Shown: positions 51,371-59,087 of the stretch, piece by piece
How the letters are laid out: every line of letters starts with the position of its first letter
How positions within the stretch are numbered: the first letter of the stretch is position 1
Origin: Streptomyces tanashiensis
Lineage (GTDB): Bacteria; Actinomycetota; Actinomycetes; Streptomycetales; Streptomycetaceae
Assembly: GCF_014648895.1 (NCBI RefSeq)
Contig: NZ_BMRZ01000002.1
Coordinates: 1,054,001 to 1,118,000, forward strand
DNA length: 64,000 bases
Direction of reading: 5' to 3'
Program-made: the position numbers and the translations under genes
Notes under the pieces: generated by a model
Database searches by the model: none
What the model saw: only the letters and a program-made list of their open reading frames with translations
Told to the model about the DNA's origin: nothing

Positions 51371-51381
51371 GTCAGCAGGGT

Positions 51382-51409
51382 GCCGCCCCGCCGTCGGCGG
51401 CGGGGCGGC
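51382..51409 (-). terminator. Strong hairpin between the NPP1 gene and the channel gene
   Basis: 11-bp perfect stem GCCGCCCCGCC / GGCGGGGCGGC with a 6-nt loop, downstream of the NPP1 stop (51497) and 11 bp upstream of the channel start. It is a terminator of the NPP1 transcript or, given the location, a leader hairpin of the channel mRNA. Confidence 0.65.
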
Positions 51410-51463
51410 ATCCGGGCATATTCATCCCTTCGTGATCAGCGCGGCCCACACAGGTGGGACGTG

Positions 51464-51517
51464 CCGGTCAGGCGTACGGGTCGAAGGGCCTCCCGGTCAG
51501 GCGTACGGGTCGAAGGG
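51464..51517 (-). repeat. 29-bp tandem duplication of the NPP1 gene end
   Basis: A 25-bp identical block (ccggtcaggcgtacgggtcg plus AAGGG) at 51464-51488 and 51493-51517. The second copy contains the last codons (PFDPYA) and TGA of the NPP1 gene; the first copy is a non-coding duplicate just after it. Confidence 0.85.
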
Positions 51518-52264
51518 GATGCCGGCCGGCTTCGCCTTGGCCAGGTGGGAGGCGAAGTTCCCGTCCTTGAGGCCGAAGACCGCACTGCCGAAGTCGGCCT
51601 GGCTGAGCTTCTCGCGGATGCCGGCCGGATAGCCGTTCCAGCCGACGAGGGCGGGGAACTGCCAGGTGTGCTGGTGGTTCTCGGGCGGTTCGTCGTTGGA
51701 GTTCGCCGGCCGGAAGCAGTGCGTGCTGATGCCGTCCTTGTGGTAGACGACCTTCGGGTGGGTGCCGTCCCAGCGGATGCGGTCGCGGCCGTAGATGTCG
51801 AAGTCGCCGTGGGCGGAGGTGGAGACGTACTGGGCCTGGTCGTTCTGCACCCAGACCACGACGTGCTCCCAGTCGTGGCGGTGTCCGCCGAGGCCGCTGC
51901 CGGCCACCGCCTGGTCCTTCTCGAAGTAGAGGCCGTAGATGACGGCGCACCAGCCGTTGTTGCACTTCGCGCGGGCGTACCCGTTGGTGTTGGTGAGGTC
52001 CGGGGCGTCGCGGCACTGGCCGTTGAGCGCGCCGGAGGGCTTGAGACCACCGTTGAGGGTCCCGTCGGGCCCGATCGCGGGGGTCGGGTAGCAGCCGTCC
52101 GTGTCGTAGTCGAACGCGGGCTGGAAGGTCTGCTCCAGACCGTCGGCGTCGGCGGGCAGGGCGGTGGGCGGTGCGGCGAGCGCGCTGCTCGGCAGGGCGA
52201 TGATCAGCGCGAGGGCGCCTGCGAGGGCGAGGGCGCCCCTGGTGGCGTACACGGGTGTCTTCAC
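51497..52264 (-). CDS. Secreted NPP1-family necrosis-inducing-like protein (NLP)
   Basis: 255 residues from GTG 52264 with AGGGGGA upstream. A Sec signal peptide ends near ALAAP. The family heptapeptide GHRHDWE is intact at residues 127-133, with D/H/E residues that coordinate the calcium needed for membrane attack in plant-pathogen NLPs. Cys pairs (DGCYPTP and AKCNNGWC) are of the type seen in bacterial members. NLPs of Phytophthora, Pectobacterium and Streptomyces lyse dicot cells through sphingolipids; toxicity of this one is unproven. A glycosidase gene lies upstream on the same strand, but no shared operon is obvious. Confidence 0.92.
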   Translation of the reverse strand: MKTPVYATRGALALAGALALIIALPSSALAAPPTALPADADGLEQTFQPAFDYDTDGCYPTPAIGPDGTLNGGLKPSGALNGQCRDAPDLTNTNGYARAKCNNGWCAVIYGLYFEKDQAVAGSGLGGHRHDWEHVVVWVQNDQAQYVSTSAHGDFDIYGRDRIRWDGTHPKVVYHKDGISTHCFRPANSNDEPPENHQHTWQFPALVGWNGYPAGIREKLSQADFGSAVFGLKDGNFASHLAKAKPAGIPFDPYA

Positions 52265-52357
52265 TGCGTCCCCCTGGGTCGGGCGGCATGGGTCGGGCAG
52301 CCATGTTGGCATGCACAGCTCATTCCTACGAGAGTGCCGGAGCCTCCCCGGCCACCC

Positions 52358-54247
52358 TCACCCCAGCCGCCACTTCTGGTTCGCCGCGCCCGTGCAGGAC
52401 CAGATCTGCGCCCGCGTCCCGTTGGCGGACGCGTTCCCGCTGGCGTCCAGGCACTTGTCGGCCGGGACGTCGACCAGGTCGGCCGAGCCCTCCTCGTAGC
52501 GCCAGCGCTGGGCACCCGAGCCGTTGCAGCCGTACAGCTGGACCTTCGTCCCGTCGGCGGTCGCCCCGGCGCTCACGTCGAGGCACTTGCCGAGGGCCTG
52601 GACGGACCCGTCCGCGCGGATCGTCCAGCGCTGCGCGGCGGTGCCGTTGCAGTCCCACAGCTGGACCGGCGTGCCGTCGGCGCTCGAACCTCCGGCCACA
52701 TCGAGGCACTTGCCGTCGAGACCGCGCAGGACACCGGTCCTGTCCTGCCCGCCGGACGGCGTGCCCGCCCAGGTGAAGGTCGCGGACGTCCTGCCGGGCA
52801 GGGAGTACGTGTACCGCTGTCCGCCCCAGTCGACGCTCATCGTCTGCGCGTTCGCGGAGCCGTTGTACGCGATCAGCGCCTTCGAGCCGTCGGGGTTGCG
52901 CCAGGCCACGTTCGGCACGGCCGTGGAGGCCGTGGAGGCGATCCGCTCGGCCCCGGGCTTCACGAACTTGGTGAGGTGGCCCATGGTGTAGTACTCGACG
53001 GTGTAGTCGACCTGACCGTGGCGGGCATCGCCGTTGTGGACGGTGATCAGACCGTCGCAGGTGCCGCAACCGCCGTTGTGCGGGCCCCGGTTCTGGTCGA
53101 CCGCGAGGGACCACTTCGTCACCGACTTCGCCCAGTTCCGGGTGTAGTCGATGATGTTCATCATGTCCTCGCGCTGCTGGTCGGCGATCCAGGTGCCGCC
53201 GGAGTGCTCGGTCTGGACGGCGTCGAGCTGCGGGTGGCGCTCGTGGACCTCGCTCTGCTTCGCGATGTCGCCGCCGTAGCCGTGCCAGGCGACCCCGCCG
53301 AAGTTCGGGTGACTGCGGACCGCCGCGTCCTCCACGGTGGGGGCCGCGTACGCGTCGTAGGTGTCCCAGTTCCAGTCGTGGGCGAGGACCTTGGTGGGCA
53401 GACCGGCGTTCTGGAGCTTGGGCAGGAGCTCGTTCTTGGTGAAGTACGCGAGCCCCGAGCCGTTCCAGCTCATCGACGGATACCCGGAGCAACAGGTCGG
53501 CTCGTTCTGGGCGGTGACGTAGTCGACGGGGACGCCCTGGTCGCGCCAGCCCTGGAGGTACTTCACGAAGTAGTCGGCGTACGTTCCGTAGTGCTCGGCC
53601 TTGAGCCAGCCTCCGTTCAGCTGCCCGCTGTCCTTCATCCAGGCGGGCGCGGTCCACGGCGAGGCGACGAGGGTGAGACGCGGGTTCAGCTGCCGCGCCT
53701 GGCGGGTCAGCGGCAGGACGTCCTGGAGGTCGTGCGCGAGGGAGAACGAAGCGAGCGCGGGGTCGGTCCGGCCGGCGGGCAGGTCGTCGTAGGTGTAGCC
53801 GAATCGGGCGAGGTCGGAGCCGCCCATCGGGTTGCGGACGAAGGACAGGCCGATGCCTTCCGTCGGGGAGAAGAGCTTCTTCATGGTCGCGTCCCGCGTC
53901 GCCTGGCTGAGCGCCCCGGAGCCCTTCATGAGCCAGGCGGCGGTGTCGGTGAACGAGGCACCGCCGCCGGTGAAGGTCTGGTAGCGGGTGTTCTCGTCGA
54001 CGGTGATGTTCGTGCCGCTCCCGCCGCTCCCGGCCTGGAAGGTGAGCGGGGCCTGCTGCTGGAGGCCTCGGATGACGTGACGGCCACCGGCGTCGTCGGT
54101 GGTGGTGAGCCAGACGTCGACCTGCTCGCCGGCGGCCCGGGCCGGGGCGGCGGAGAGTCCCGTGAGGCCGGCCGTGACGAGAGCGCCCGCGAGGAGCGCC
54201 CCCGGAAGCCGGCCGGCGAGTGGTGTCCTGTGCGGCGTACGGAACAT
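52358..54247 (-). CDS. Secreted GH30 glycoside hydrolase with C-terminal ricin-type lectin domain
   Basis: 629 residues from ATG 54247 (GAAGGG upstream). A signal peptide (cut near ARAAG) is followed by a (beta/alpha)8 GH30 domain. Acid/base E249 lies in TAQNEPT and nucleophile E347 in VQTEHSGG. A side beta-domain is followed by a ricin-B/CBM13 trefoil (about 500-629) with three repeats, each ending QRW, QRW and QKW. GH30 members cleave beta-1,6-glucan, beta-1,6-galactan or xylan; the exact substrate is open. It is divergent from a LacI regulator with a palindrome between, so induction by the sugar product is likely. Confidence 0.9.
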   Translation of the reverse strand: MFRTPHRTPLAGRLPGALLAGALVTAGLTGLSAAPARAAGEQVDVWLTTTDDAGGRHVIRGLQQQAPLTFQAGSGGSGTNITVDENTRYQTFTGGGASFTDTAAWLMKGSGALSQATRDATMKKLFSPTEGIGLSFVRNPMGGSDLARFGYTYDDLPAGRTDPALASFSLAHDLQDVLPLTRQARQLNPRLTLVASPWTAPAWMKDSGQLNGGWLKAEHYGTYADYFVKYLQGWRDQGVPVDYVTAQNEPTCCSGYPSMSWNGSGLAYFTKNELLPKLQNAGLPTKVLAHDWNWDTYDAYAAPTVEDAAVRSHPNFGGVAWHGYGGDIAKQSEVHERHPQLDAVQTEHSGGTWIADQQREDMMNIIDYTRNWAKSVTKWSLAVDQNRGPHNGGCGTCDGLITVHNGDARHGQVDYTVEYYTMGHLTKFVKPGAERIASTASTAVPNVAWRNPDGSKALIAYNGSANAQTMSVDWGGQRYTYSLPGRTSATFTWAGTPSGGQDRTGVLRGLDGKCLDVAGGSSADGTPVQLWDCNGTAAQRWTIRADGSVQALGKCLDVSAGATADGTKVQLYGCNGSGAQRWRYEEGSADLVDVPADKCLDASGNASANGTRAQIWSCTGAANQKWRLG

Positions 54248-54350
54248 GTCGGTGCCCTTCTCGGCGTGTGGGGGTGGGGGTCCGCGCGGACCGAGGTGCG
54301 TTCCGAGGCGTGAGTGAACTGCCGGAGAGGAGGGTCCGTCAAGGCTCCGC

Positions 54351-54369
54351 GCATTCAGATCCTGAACGC
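54351..54369. promoter_or_regulatory. Imperfect palindrome upstream of the GH30 gene
   Basis: GCATTCAG-ATC-CTGAACGC, 7 of 8 base pairs matching across a 3-bp centre, about 105 bp before the GH30 start. It is a candidate second regulator site; evidence is only symmetry. Confidence 0.35.
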
Positions 54370-54465
54370 ACAACTCAAGGAATACAGGCGGGAGTTGCAT
54401 TTCCGACTCCTTCGTCGTGAAGTCTTGACGGCCGAGTCGTACGGCGGTTGACTCTGCGCACGGCG

Positions 54466-54481
54466 CCGGAACCGGTTCCGG
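54466..54481. promoter_or_regulatory. LacI-family operator between the GH30 and lacI-like genes
   Basis: Perfect 16-bp palindrome CCGGAACCGGTTCCGG, 46 bp before the LacI-type start, followed by a half site GAGCGGTTCCG. LacI-family operators in streptomycetes are such GC-centred palindromes. A TTGACT at 54448-54453 just before it is a possible -35, so binding would block transcription. Confidence 0.6.
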
Positions 54482-54526
54482 GAGCGGTTCCGACAGCGAT
54501 GTCGTACCTGGGCGCGGAGGTCTCCG

Positions 54527-55507
54527 ATGCGTGTCACGATCAGCGATGTCGCACGTCGGGCGAGGGTCAGCAAGACGACCGTCTCCCGGGTCCTCAACAC
54601 CCGGGGCGAGGTCGACCCCGCCACCGCCGCCCGCGTTCGTGAAGTGATCGACACCATGGGCTATGTGCCCAGCTCCGGAGCGGTCGGTCTCGCCCGGGGC
54701 GCCAGTCGGACGGTCGGCATGCTGACGCCCTCCCTCACCTGGCCGTGGATGGGCGAGGTCCTCCAGGGCGTCGCCGACACGGTCGAGGCCGCCGGCTACG
54801 GGCTGCTGCTGTACACCTGCCACCGGGGAGCGGACTCGGTCCGCCATTTCACCGACCAGGTCTCCGCCCGCGCCTTCGACGGACTGCTCGTCGTGGAGCC
54901 GGAGAACACCCTGGACACCCTCACGTCGCTGCACCGGGGCGGCCTGCCCGTCGTCCTCGTCGACGACCGCGGCCACCGGCCGGAGTTCCCCTCCGTCGCG
55001 ACGACGAACCGCGCCGGCGGCGCGTCGGCCGCCGCCCATCTGTCCGCCTCGGGCCGCTCCCGGCCCCTCGTCGTCACGGGCCGCCGCGACTTCGGCTGCG
55101 TACGCGAACGCCTGGACGGGTTCCGTGAGGTCCTGCCCACCGGGCTCGTCGTCGAGGGTGAGTTCACGGAGGCGACCGGCCGGGGCGCCGTCGAGCGCGC
55201 GCTCGCCTCGGGGCACACCTTCGACTGCGTCTTCGCACACAACGACCTGATCGCCGCGGGCGCGCTGCGCGCCCTGCGCGAGGCAGGACTGCGGGTACCC
55301 GAGGACGTCTCGGTCGTCGGGTTCGACGACCTTCCCATGGCCCGGCACACCGAGCCGCCGCTCACGACGGTCCGTCAGCCGATGCGGGAGATGGGCCGCG
55401 CCGCCGCCCGACTGCTGCTCGCCGGTCTCGACGGCGAGCCGATCCCGGACGAACCGGTCGTCCTGCCCACGGAGTTGGTGGTACGCGGCTCGGCACCGGG
55501 CGCCTGA
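54527..55507 (+). CDS. LacI-family transcriptional repressor
   Basis: 326 residues from ATG 54527. HTH: TISDVARRARVSKTTVSRVLN, here as the usual 20-residue recognition unit with the hinge helix AAVGLARG-like after it. The periplasmic-binding-like core has FDGLLVVEP, DCVFAHNDLIAAGAL and VVGFDDLPMARHTEPPLTTV, all standard. It probably represses the divergent GH30 gene and itself through the palindrome at 54466, with a sugar as inducer. Confidence 0.92.
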   Translation: MRVTISDVARRARVSKTTVSRVLNTRGEVDPATAARVREVIDTMGYVPSSGAVGLARGASRTVGMLTPSLTWPWMGEVLQGVADTVEAAGYGLLLYTCHRGADSVRHFTDQVSARAFDGLLVVEPENTLDTLTSLHRGGLPVVLVDDRGHRPEFPSVATTNRAGGASAAAHLSASGRSRPLVVTGRRDFGCVRERLDGFREVLPTGLVVEGEFTEATGRGAVERALASGHTFDCVFAHNDLIAAGALRALREAGLRVPEDVSVVGFDDLPMARHTEPPLTTVRQPMREMGRAAARLLLAGLDGEPIPDEPVVLPTELVVRGSAPGA

Positions 55508-55538
55508 GCCGCCGGGCGCCGAGGCACCGGCCGGGCCG

Positions 55539-55556
55539 GGGCCGCGTGCGCGGCCC
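55539..55556. terminator. Hairpin between the convergent lacI-like and TetR genes
   Basis: Inverted repeat GGGCCGCG / CGCGGCCC with a 2-nt centre, 32 bp after the LacI stop and 46 bp from the convergent TetR stop. Confidence 0.5.
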
Positions 55557-55601
55557 GAACGACAGGGCGGCCCTGAGGGACCGCGGCCGGAGCGGGGGCA
55601 C

Positions 55602-56096
55602 TCAGCGCAGCGCGGCCGTCACCAGGCGCCGGATCTCCTCGGCGGGGACGGTTCCGCCGTTGACCAGACGGTCGAAGACCAGGCCGTCCACGCAGGTGAG
55701 CAGGGCGACCGTGCGCTCACGGGCGTCCGCGAGGCCCTGGGCGGCGAGGAAGTCCTCGACGGACCGACGGGCCGCGTTGTCGCGCGGCACGAGGATCTCC
55801 CGCAGCTCGGGGTGGTGCACGCTCTCCAGGGCGCAGGCGTAGCGCGCGAGCGAGCGGCGGCGGCCTTCCCCGGTGAGCCGGTGGCCTGTGAACGCGGTGA
55901 GCCCGGCGACGAGTTCCTCGGCATCGCGCGGTGCGCCGGCCCGCTGCCCGGCCTCCTGGATCTCGGCCTGGTCGCGCTCGACGAGCCGGAGCACGAGTGC
56001 GGTCAGGAGCGACTGGCGGGTGCGGTGGTACGCGGACGTGGTGCCGGGCGGCAGGCCGGCGGCCCGGTCGACCGCGCGGTGGGTGAGCCCGCGCAT
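55602..56096 (-). pseudogene. TetR-family regulator with damaged N-terminus
   Basis: The visible frame gives AIDVLAEHGMRGLTHRAVDRAAGLPPGTTSAYHRT split over helices 1-3 of a TetR DNA-binding domain, then a TetR C-terminal core ending LVTAALR. The first in-frame start codon is ATG 56096, which would remove most of helix 1. Upstream, an ATG at 56136 encodes MPDTR in a different frame, which looks like the true beginning shifted by one base. This fits a small deletion with frameshift. If it starts at 56096 the protein is 164 residues and may bind DNA poorly. Likely partner or regulator of the monooxygenase next door. Sequencing error remains possible. Confidence 0.6.
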
Positions 56097-56134
56097 GCCG
56101 TGCTCGGCGAGTACGTCGATGGCGGGTGTCCGGC

Positions 56135-57307
56135 ATGGACGGCGGGAACGCGGTGGTGGTCGGTGGCGGAATCGGCGGCCTCGCGGCGGCGATCGGACTG
56201 CGGCGGATCGGATGGGAGGTGAGCGTCCTCGAACGCGCCGCCGTGCTCGAGGACGCCGGGGCGGGCATCTCCCTCCACGCCAACGGCATCCGCGCCCTGG
56301 ACGCGCTGGGTGTCGGCGCCGACGTGCGCGCGGCAGCCCGGCCCCAGTACACGGGCGGCACCCGCGTCCCGGGCGGCGGCCGGCTGGCCCGGATGGACGG
56401 GGCGGCCCTGGAGCGGGCGCTCGGCACCCCCATCGTGGGGATCCCGCGCGCCACGCTCCACCGGCTGCTGCGCGCGGCGCTGCCCGCCGGCTGCCTGACC
56501 GTCGGCGCGGAGGTGACGTCCCTGGACCTGACGGCCGCGGACCGGGTGGGGGTCGCCACCCGCGAGGGGGCGAGGGAGGCGGATCTCGTGGTGGCCGCCG
56601 ACGGCGTGAACAGCGCACTCCGGGCGCTGCTGTTCCCCGGACACCCGGGGCCGGCGTACAGCGGATCCACGGTCCTGCGCGCCCTCACCGACTCCCCCGT
56701 GCCCTCGGTGTCCGACTTCGAGCTGACCTGGGGCCGGGGCGCCGAGTTCGGGCACATCACCTTCACCGACGGCCGGGCCGAGTGGCATGCCGTGCTCAAC
56801 TCGCCGCCGGGCGTGCTCCATCCGGATCCCCTGGAGGTGCTGCGCCGCCGGTTCCGGGACTGGCACGAACCGATCCCGGCCCTCCTCGCGGCGACCCGCC
56901 CCGAGGCCGTGCTGCACCACGACATCCATGAACTGGCCACTCCTCTATCTGCCTTCACCGCCGGACGGGTCGCCCTGCTCGGTGACGCGGCCCATGCCAT
57001 GACCCCGAACCTCGGCCAGGGCGCGTGCCAGGCACTGGAGGACGCGGTGTCGCTCGCGGCCGCGCTCGCCGCCTCACCCGGGCTCGGCGCGGCGCTGGCC
57101 CGGTACGACGCCGAGCGGCGCCCGCGCAGCCAGTCCGTCGCGCGCGCCGCCCGCCGGGCCGGCCGGATGGGCCAACGGCTGGCGCATCCCGTCGCCGTCG
57201 CCGTACGCAACACGGCTCTGCGGGCGGCGCCGGACGGTGCGGCTCTGCGCGCGATCCTGCGGCACGCCGACTGGACACCGCCACGCCTGGATCCGGCATT
57301 CCCGTAG
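56135..57307 (+). CDS. FAD-dependent monooxygenase (aromatic hydroxylase-like)
   Basis: 390 residues from ATG 56135; GTG 56126 is an alternative. FAD motif VVVGGGIGGLAAAIGL (GxGxxG), the DG motif in VVAADGVNSALR, and the GD motif in GDAAHAMTPNLGQGACQALEDA are all intact: a class A flavoprotein monooxygenase (PF01494) of ~390 residues. It hydroxylates aromatic or polyketide substrates using NAD(P)H. There is no room for a promoter in front of it because the TetR frame starts on the same CATG. The stop codon TAG 57305-57307 lies in the promoter of the next gene. Confidence 0.87.
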   Translation: MDGGNAVVVGGGIGGLAAAIGLRRIGWEVSVLERAAVLEDAGAGISLHANGIRALDALGVGADVRAAARPQYTGGTRVPGGGRLARMDGAALERALGTPIVGIPRATLHRLLRAALPAGCLTVGAEVTSLDLTAADRVGVATREGAREADLVVAADGVNSALRALLFPGHPGPAYSGSTVLRALTDSPVPSVSDFELTWGRGAEFGHITFTDGRAEWHAVLNSPPGVLHPDPLEVLRRRFRDWHEPIPALLAATRPEAVLHHDIHELATPLSAFTAGRVALLGDAAHAMTPNLGQGACQALEDAVSLAAALAASPGLGAALARYDAERRPRSQSVARAARRAGRMGQRLAHPVAVAVRNTALRAAPDGAALRAILRHADWTPPRLDPAFP

Positions 57308-57333
57308 ACGATACGTATCGTCTCGTCTACTGT
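57304..57333 (+). promoter_or_regulatory. Leaderless promoter overlapped by a palindromic operator
   Basis: -35 TAGACG (57305-57310), 17-bp spacer, -10 TACTGT (57328-57333), then ATG 57341 seven bases on. The spacer region carries the perfect palindrome GACGATACGTATCGTC (57307-57322), and an outer inverted repeat GTAGACGA / TCGTCTAC (57304-57311, 57323-57330). A TetR-type repressor bound here would block RNA polymerase. Confidence 0.65.
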
Positions 57334-57340
57334 GGTCGTC

Positions 57341-58534
57341 ATGACCACCGCTTCCCCCGCGCACATCGCCATGTTCTCCATCGCCGCCCACGGCCACGTG
57401 AACCCGAGCCTGGAGGTCATCCGCGAGCTCGTCGCCCGGGGCCACCGCGTCAGCTACGCCGTCCCCGCGTCCTTCGCCGAGAAGGTCGCGGAGACGGGGG
57501 CGACGCCCGTCGTCTACACCTCCACGCTGCCGACCGACGACGACCCGGAGGCCTGGGGGACCGAACTGATCGACAACCTCGAACCGTTCCTCGCCGACGC
57601 GACGCAGGCGCTGCCTCAGCTCGCCGCGGCCTTCGACGGGGACCGGCCGGACCTCGTGCTGCACGACATCACCGCCTATCCGGCACCCGTCCTCGCCCAC
57701 ACCTGGGGCGTGCCCGCCGTCTCCCTGTGGCCGAACCTGGTGCCGTGGGAGGGGTACGAGGAAGAGGTCGCCGAGCCCATGTTCGCCGAACTCAAGGCCT
57801 CGCCCCGCGGCAAGGCCTACTACGCGCGCTTCGAGGACTGGCTCGGCGGGCACGGGATCGACACCCCTCCCGACCGGTTCGTCGCCCGGCCGCGCCGTGC
57901 GATCGTCCTCATCCCCCGGGCCCTCCAGCCGCACGCCGACCGGGTCGACGAGTCCGTCTACACCTTCGTCGGCGCCTGTCAGGGCGAGCGCGCCGAGCAG
58001 GGCGAGTGGCGGCGGCCGGCCGCGGCCGAGAAGGTGGTCCTGATCTCCCTCGGCTCCGCCTTCACCAAGCAGCCCGACTTCTACCGGGACTGCGTCGAGG
58101 CCTTCGCCGGTCTCCCGGGCTGGCACGTCGTCCTGCAGATCGGCAGGTTCGTCGATCCGGCCGAGCTCGGCGAACTGCCGGCCAACGTCGAAGTGCACTC
58201 CTGGGTACCGCAGTTGGCGATCCTCCGGCAGGCGGACGCGTTCGTCACCCACGCGGGCGCGGGCGGCAGTCAGGAAGGGCTCGCCACCGCCACCCCCATG
58301 GTCGCCGTGCCCCAGGCCGTCGACCAGTTCGGGAACGCCGACATGCTGAGCACCCTGGGGGTGGCCCGGCATCTGCCCATGGAGGAGGCCACCCCCGAGC
58401 GGCTGAGGGAGGCCGTCCTCGCACTCGTCGGCGACCCCGACGTGGCCCGCCGAGCACGGGAGATCCAGGAGACGATGGCCCGTGAGGGTGGCACGCGCCG
58501 CGCCGCCGACCTGATCGAGGCGGAGCTCGTCTGA
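57341..58534 (+). CDS. Macrolide-type UDP-glycosyltransferase (OleD/Mgt family, GT1)
   Basis: 397 residues from ATG 57341, leaderless. N-terminal [19 protein letters not shown] with catalytic-type His19; C-terminal UDP-binding block [18 protein letters not shown] and [13 protein letters not shown]. Sequence and length follow S. antibioticus OleD and S. lividans Mgt closely (from memory). OleD/Mgt glucosylate the desosamine 2'-OH of macrolides and inactivate them. The palindrome in the promoter suggests ligand-controlled expression. Resistance or broad xenobiotic glycosylation are both likely. Confidence 0.92.
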   Translation: MTTASPAHIAMFSIAAHGHVNPSLEVIRELVARGHRVSYAVPASFAEKVAETGATPVVYTSTLPTDDDPEAWGTELIDNLEPFLADATQALPQLAAAFDGDRPDLVLHDITAYPAPVLAHTWGVPAVSLWPNLVPWEGYEEEVAEPMFAELKASPRGKAYYARFEDWLGGHGIDTPPDRFVARPRRAIVLIPRALQPHADRVDESVYTFVGACQGERAEQGEWRRPAAAEKVVLISLGSAFTKQPDFYRDCVEAFAGLPGWHVVLQIGRFVDPAELGELPANVEVHSWVPQLAILRQADAFVTHAGAGGSQEGLATATPMVAVPQAVDQFGNADMLSTLGVARHLPMEEATPERLREAVLALVGDPDVARRAREIQETMAREGGTRRAADLIEAELV

Positions 58535-58634
58535 CCCAGCGCCCCGGCGATCACCCGCACCGCCCGCGGCGGCCCGCAGGCCTCGATGTCCGTTGTGCCG
58601 ACAGGCCGTTGCGGGCGGGACGTAGGGTCGTGCC

Positions 58635-59033
58635 ATGTCCAAGACCGAGATTGACCAGGTGACCGCCGAGTTCTACGGCGCGTTCGACAACCGGGGCGGC
58701 AAGGCGGCCGACGTGGACCGGATCCGGCGGCTCGTCCTGCCCCAGGGGGTCATCGTCTGCACCGCGCCCACCTTCACCGCGTACTCCGTGGAGGAGTTCG
58801 TCGTGCCGCGCGAGCGGCTGCTCTCCGAGGGACGGCTCGTCGACTTCTCCGAGTGGGAGACCTCCGAGGAGACCCGGATCGAGGGCGACATCGCCTCGCG
58901 GTTCGGCACGTACCGCAAGTCCGGTGTGCTCGACGGGAAGCCGCTCGAGGGCGAGGGCACCAAGACCATCCAGTTCGTCCGGACGCCGGACGGCTGGCGG
59001 ATTTCGGCCTTCTCCTGGTTCGACAACCCCTGA
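58635..59033 (+). CDS. SnoaL/NTF2-like (DUF4440-type) protein
   Basis: 132 residues from ATG 58635. The cone-shaped alpha+beta fold can be followed as VTAEFYGAFDNRGG, then LVLPQGVIVC, SEWETSEETRIEGDIASRFG and VRTPDGWRISAFSWFDNP. Such proteins act as small hydrolases, isomerases or ligand-binding modules. No catalytic residues can be named. A TAGGGT 6 bp upstream of the ATG could be a -10 of a leaderless mRNA, but no good -35 is seen. Confidence 0.75.
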   Translation: MSKTEIDQVTAEFYGAFDNRGGKAADVDRIRRLVLPQGVIVCTAPTFTAYSVEEFVVPRERLLSEGRLVDFSEWETSEETRIEGDIASRFGTYRKSGVLDGKPLEGEGTKTIQFVRTPDGWRISAFSWFDNP

Positions 59034-59043
59034 CCCGGACCCG

Positions 59044-59081
59044 CGGCCCGTCGCCCCCCGTACGAGGAGGGCGACGGGCCG
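59044..59081. terminator. Bidirectional terminator between the SnoaL-like gene and secDF
   Basis: 13-bp perfect inverted repeat CGGCCCGTCGCCC / GGGCGACGGGCCG with a 12-nt loop, between two convergent stops. Confidence 0.75.
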
Positions 59082-59087
59082 GCTCCG

